Source: Muribaculaceae bacterium
Lineage (GTDB): Bacteria; Bacteroidota; Bacteroidia; Bacteroidales; Muribaculaceae
Assembly (NCBI GenBank): GCA_029060725.1
Contig: JAIDTL010000046.1
Location: forward strand, 1 to 47,418
DNA length: 47,418 nucleotides
Reading direction: 5' to 3'
This document shows, piece by piece, positions 44,154-47,418 of this stretch. How positions within the stretch are numbered: the first letter of the stretch is position 1; each line of letters opens with the position of its first letter. The notes under the pieces are model-generated. The model was given only the letters and a program-made list of their open reading frames with translations, did no database searches and was not told where the DNA came from. The position numbers and the translations under genes are program-made.

Positions 44154-44928
44154 AAGGTGGAGTGAAGAAATACTGACCCATATTCTTCGTGATTTTGCCA
44201 TACTGGGTGCTGTGAGTTGGACACACATGATAGCATGCGCAGCAACTCGTGCAGTCATTCCCCCAATGTGGATGACCATCCACTAAAGCAATATTGCCTA
44301 CCGGACACACCTTGGCACATTTACCACATCCAATGCACGCATCAGTATAATGCCATTTTTTAGTATCGACTCCCCATTTCTTAAAAAGTGGATATACAAG
44401 CGATGTCTTTAGTCTGGGAAGCGATCCAAGATGCACGTCGCACTCCTCTTCCTTAGACTTTATTTTCTCCCCAATCAAAGCAATCCTGCCGATGGCTTCT
44501 TCAAGCTTCTTCTGTTCCAACTCCTTAGGATCTGTCCCGAATCCCGGCAAAAGGACATATACATTAGGCATAATGATACTCCAAGACGCTGAAAGCTTAA
44601 GTCCTCTTTTGAGAAGTGCTTTTTTTAGCATTTTAACAGCCATACCGGTTTCATCTCCACATGTAGCCACACACCAGATGTAAATGGAGCCCTCTGCAAC
44701 TGAAGCAATGGTGGATTCAGGAAGCTTCTGTATAAAATCAAGCACTATAGGAGGCACTCCCCAAGCATATACTGGGAATACAAATCCTAAAGAGTTATCC
44801 TTTTCAACATCAAAAATCTGAGTATAAGGATCAGTATCAGGAATAAAACGGACATCTTCTCCTGTCAACGACCCAAGACGCATTGCGACATGACGCGAAT
44901 TATGCGTCCCCGAAAAATAATATATCAT
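44146..44928 (-). CDS. EFR1-type flavodoxin/ferredoxin fusion
   Basis: This 260-residue redox protein has an N-terminal flavodoxin-like domain (MIYYFSGTHNSRHVAMRLG; VYAWGVPPIVLDFI; VATCGDETGMA) and two C-terminal [4Fe-4S] motifs (CIGCGKCAKVCP and CTSCCACYHVCP). EFR1 proteins are electron carriers in anaerobes, with partners unknown. The two clusters and the FMN site would let it pass electrons between cluster and flavin. It converges on tex with an 8-bp overlap. Confidence 0.88.
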   Translation of the reverse strand: MIYYFSGTHNSRHVAMRLGSLTGEDVRFIPDTDPYTQIFDVEKDNSLGFVFPVYAWGVPPIVLDFIQKLPESTIASVAEGSIYIWCVATCGDETGMAVKMLKKALLKRGLKLSASWSIIMPNVYVLLPGFGTDPKELEQKKLEEAIGRIALIGEKIKSKEEECDVHLGSLPRLKTSLVYPLFKKWGVDTKKWHYTDACIGCGKCAKVCPVGNIALVDGHPHWGNDCTSCCACYHVCPTHSTQYGKITKNMGQYFFTPPSI

Positions 44929-44982
44929 AAATTAAAAATGCTATAATATGTCATTATCTTGCAAAACACAATTATTTTAACT

Positions 44983-46455
44983 TCATTGCAACACGGGTTC
45001 CAGTTCTTTCATCATAATGTCAAGATTACCCCATCCGTGAAAAGTATGATGAATAGTTCCATCTGAGTTTATCAGAATCCATAGAGGCTCAACGTTTGTG
45101 TCGCATGGCAACTGACTATGAAGAGACTTAAGCTGCTGATCGGTCAGGAGATAGTGGTCGCCTATATAGTTTGGCACCAGCAGTTCCCAAGTGGCGCGAT
45201 CAGAGCGTTCGCTTGCAATATTGACAAAGTGAATCTTATCGGCAAGCTCAATCTTTTTCTCATGCATCTGTTTGAAAGCTACACGGCATTGTCCACAAGT
45301 CGTTTCCCAAAGGTCAAGCAATACCGGGAAACCTCGATAAGGCTCAAGGATTGCGGAAAGAACATCATTGTCGACAATCTTATCGTTTGGCAAAGTACAT
45401 ATACGAGATTTACCTTGCTCATTGATAAATGCCATTTCCTGCTCCAGCCTATCATTATAGTCCAATATATCCTGCCCTAATTCTGGCAAATAGACACTTA
45501 AGCTGTCTTTCTGTGCCTCTGAAAGCAACTTTGACTGTTGTCCTATCTGCATCATATACTTTGAGGCAAGATAACACTGACGGTAATCTTCTGGAAGTTT
45601 CACTTCACGTTTAATTAGATCATCTATGAAAATTTCCGGAAGACCCCACATTACGTAACAGAGTGCCGGATCTGTCCAGGGATCGTTTTTCATATAGTTT
45701 TCAAACCATAAGCTTTGACGTTCGACTAAGGCTGCAAATTGTTCTTCTGTATCTAAGCCGGCATATTTGATGGAATAAGCGCAAAATGGAATATGGCAAC
45801 CGTATTCGTAATGATTCGCGGCTTTGGCAAATTCACGATAGGCATCCCCAATGTTTCGGTCTTCATCAATGCGTTTATTGATGCATTGATATGTAGAATC
45901 AAGGTATTGGAAATATCCGTCAATACTGACATCTGACAACTCATTGACAAGTTGGCCCATATTACGCTTCATTTCTATTTTTTGATACAGAGCTTCCGGA
46001 TCAAAGCCTTTTTCCATAGCATAAACTATATCATGGTTTAACTCAGACAATGATCCCGAGAAAGAAAGGGATTGGGATAGTCCCTGTGTTTTAATTTTAT
46101 CCAAGTCTAAAACAAACGAAACTGTGTCTCCAGGAACTATATAGCAAGTAAACTTGCAATCTCCTATCGTGACAAGACATTTTGCCGTAGTGCCTGTATG
46201 CAGCTTAAAACTGAAGTATCCGTTTTCATCCAAAGAAGCTGTATTACCTTTTATGGCCTCTCCCGGAAGACCGGGATTATACTTCATCCAGTGGATTACT
46301 TCAATATCTTCCGGTCTTTGTGTGCTGTCACCGACAAGACAGCCACTCAAGACAGCTGGTTCCTTTGAATATTTAAAACGGGGTAAGTGATTTTGCGCTT
46401 GTCCTGTAAGGGTGATAAGACCAAGAATTGCTATAATAAGAATCTTATTATTCAT
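44983..46455 (-). CDS. TlpA-like thioredoxin-fold lipid/thiol-disulfide protein, secreted
   Basis: The 490-residue protein has a signal peptide (MNNKILIIAILGLITLTGQA, cut near 20), so it acts in the periplasm. A long N-terminal region (about 25-340), partly DUF4369-like in style (FSFKLHTGTTAKCLVTIGDC), is helical in its second half and has no known catalytic motif. The C-terminal thioredoxin domain has LLDLWETTCGQCRVAFKQM with the redox pair C387-G-Q-C390. It is common in Bacteroidales, where such proteins act in disulfide exchange or cytochrome/haem maturation; the exact substrate is unknown. Confidence 0.82.
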   Translation of the reverse strand: MNNKILIIAILGLITLTGQAQNHLPRFKYSKEPAVLSGCLVGDSTQRPEDIEVIHWMKYNPGLPGEAIKGNTASLDENGYFSFKLHTGTTAKCLVTIGDCKFTCYIVPGDTVSFVLDLDKIKTQGLSQSLSFSGSLSELNHDIVYAMEKGFDPEALYQKIEMKRNMGQLVNELSDVSIDGYFQYLDSTYQCINKRIDEDRNIGDAYREFAKAANHYEYGCHIPFCAYSIKYAGLDTEEQFAALVERQSLWFENYMKNDPWTDPALCYVMWGLPEIFIDDLIKREVKLPEDYRQCYLASKYMMQIGQQSKLLSEAQKDSLSVYLPELGQDILDYNDRLEQEMAFINEQGKSRICTLPNDKIVDNDVLSAILEPYRGFPVLLDLWETTCGQCRVAFKQMHEKKIELADKIHFVNIASERSDRATWELLVPNYIGDHYLLTDQQLKSLHSQLPCDTNVEPLWILINSDGTIHHTFHGWGNLDIMMKELEPVLQ

Positions 46456-46480
46456 ATTTATGATATTTTTATTTTTGATA

Positions 46481-46512
46481 CAAAGTTAATCCAAATTTTT
46501 TAAATTAGCAAA
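46481..46512 (-). promoter_or_regulatory. Promoter of the TlpA-like gene
   Basis: On the minus strand TTTG (46512-46509), a 20-nt spacer, and TAACTTTG (46488-46481). The start codon at 46455 follows about 20-25 nt after the transcription start. Confidence 0.8.
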
Positions 46513-46728
46513 AATCCCATTTACCAAGTCTGAGTATCATATAAATACACTATCAGTATTAATGAATGTAAGATTACTGATATTTTTGTATATCCCAATA
46601 CACTACATGCAACGAAATCAGTTTTATGAACAGCACATGTATTCCTGTCATTCACAAAAAGCGCCAATTCAACATGAAGGCGTCAAATGGTATTTATGGC
46701 ATCATTAAAAAAATAAACTGATTTAAAA
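46513..46728. other. Intergenic gap between TlpA-like and PD-(D/E)XK genes
   Basis: The AT-rich gap between two outward-facing promoters contains no convincing open frame and no RNA gene recognised by eye. A weak hairpin (GCGCC with GGCGT, about 46659-46684) is the only structure noted. Confidence 0.5.
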
Positions 46729-46760
46729 TTTGCAAAATTCGATAATTTAAAGTACCTTTG
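46729..46760 (+). promoter_or_regulatory. Promoter of the PD-(D/E)XK transposase-family gene
   Basis: TTTG (46729-46732), a 20-nt spacer, and TACCTTTG (46753-46760), a full consensus match. The start ATG is at 46778, giving a leader of about 10 nt. Confidence 0.8.
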
Positions 46761-46777
46761 TAAAAAATACATATACC

Positions 46778-47418
46778 ATGCCAAAATACATTGATCCAAC
46801 ATACGATGCCGGATTCAAACTTACATTCGGAAGAGAGAATGTCTCCGAGGAACTACTGATAGGCATTTTAAATGCTTTGCTTTGTACTAATGAGGATTAT
46901 GAAGAGATAACCTCCGTAACCTACCTGAACAACGAGCGTATGGCAGAGTGGAAGGATGGGAAAGGAATCCGATATGATATTTTGTGTGAGACTGCCTCCA
47001 ATCATCGGTTCATAGTGGAAATGCAGAAATTTGATCAATCATATTTCATTGACAGGGCAAGTTTCTATGTTGCTCGCGGAATCGCAGAACAGGGTTACAG
47101 AGGAAAGGATGAAGAGAATGTCGGATGGGACTATTCTCTTAAACCAGTATACGGGGTATTTATATGTAATTTCGATATCGCATCTCTCGACCCCAAGGTG
47201 ATCACAAGAGCAAGGGTATTAGACGAAGAGTCCTACAAACCAATAGGGGTCAAAACGCGTTATTATTTTATCCAACTTCCGGAGTTTGACAAGAAGGAGG
47301 ATGAATGTGAGAGTTTGATAGATATGTGGCTTTATAATATCAAGAATATGGGAGCAAGACAGGAAGTGGCGTTTATGCGTAATAACGAGATATTCAAGAG
47401 ACTGGAAAAAGTGACGAG
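46778..47418 (+). CDS. Rpn family PD-(D/E)XK nuclease/putative transposase, 3' end cut off
   Basis: The first 213 codons are visible before the window ends. The protein begins MPKYIDPTYDAGFKLTFGRE and has the nuclease core of the Rpn/PDDEXK_2 family: GIRYDILCETASNHRFIVEM followed by QKFDQSYFIDRASFYVARGI, with the catalytic Asp in YDILCE and the E-x-Q in VEMQ. Such proteins (about 290-310 residues) were named putative transposases; Rpn members are nucleases that promote recombination or degrade DNA. The frame is intact to the edge and has its own full promoter. Confidence 0.85.
   Translation, partial: MPKYIDPTYDAGFKLTFGRENVSEELLIGILNALLCTNEDYEEITSVTYLNNERMAEWKDGKGIRYDILCETASNHRFIVEMQKFDQSYFIDRASFYVARGIAEQGYRGKDEENVGWDYSLKPVYGVFICNFDIASLDPKVITRARVLDEESYKPIGVKTRYYFIQLPEFDKKEDECESLIDMWLYNIKNMGARQEVAFMRNNEIFKRLEKVT

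Noticed and set aside
46513..46728. Search for a tRNA or small RNA gene in the gap before the last gene
   Set aside because: No cloverleaf or conserved RNA motif could be found by eye.

Overview
The window looks like a chromosomal segment of a gut-type Bacteroidales bacterium, most likely Muribaculaceae or a close relative. The family-level guess is inference. The evidence is the type IX secretion protein SprA, a serine palmitoyltransferase, a TonB-linked receptor of the CarboxypepD_reg type, a C10 peptidase with a T9SS-like tail, and many promoters of the Bacteroidetes form TTTG-N19/20-TAnnTTTG. No rRNA, tRNA or CRISPR array was recognised.

Layout. 1-2017 is decayed accessory DNA: IS66 remnants, two pieces of EEP-family nuclease genes, and a DUF1016 nuclease gene broken by a stop and a frameshift. 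2085-3977 is dnaK (minus). 4329-7987 carries spt, tgt and an LptF/LptG permease. 8121-10997 is a tightly packed set of acyltransferase, membrane metallophosphoesterase and folK-like gene. 10982-13147 (minus) is bamD, RNA polymerase omega and an orphan ATP-grasp-like gene. 13300-16410 (plus) is a PASTA protein, an RluD-type pseudouridine synthase, Maf and a DUF2520 protein. A ROK kinase (plus) and clpB (minus) converge on an array of six 43-bp repeats. A cysteine-poor thioredoxin-fold protein follows, then a 760-bp non-coding gap, then the very long sprA, overlapped by the end of ruvA.

The right half holds recR, a GNAT acetyltransferase, an NhaD antiporter, a TonB-linked receptor, a large secreted C10 peptidase, a decayed DUF3791/DUF3990 toxin-antitoxin-like cassette, a two-domain ABC ATPase, tex, an EFR1-type flavodoxin/ferredoxin, a TlpA-like thiol protein, and the 5' part of a PD-(D/E)XK transposase-family gene cut by the window edge.

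No complete new system was found. The most unusual signals are: (1) a 43-bp intergenic repeat family whose hairpin has changed on both sides in a diverged copy; (2) a 9-bp repeat found both between ruvA and recR and in frame inside the linker of the ABC ATPase; (3) a toxin-like gene that has lost its middle while its neighbours and a promoter-embedded operator remain; (4) a perfect 34-bp palindrome over the promoter of an apparently leaderless recR; and (5) an ATP-grasp-like gene overlapping the omega subunit gene.
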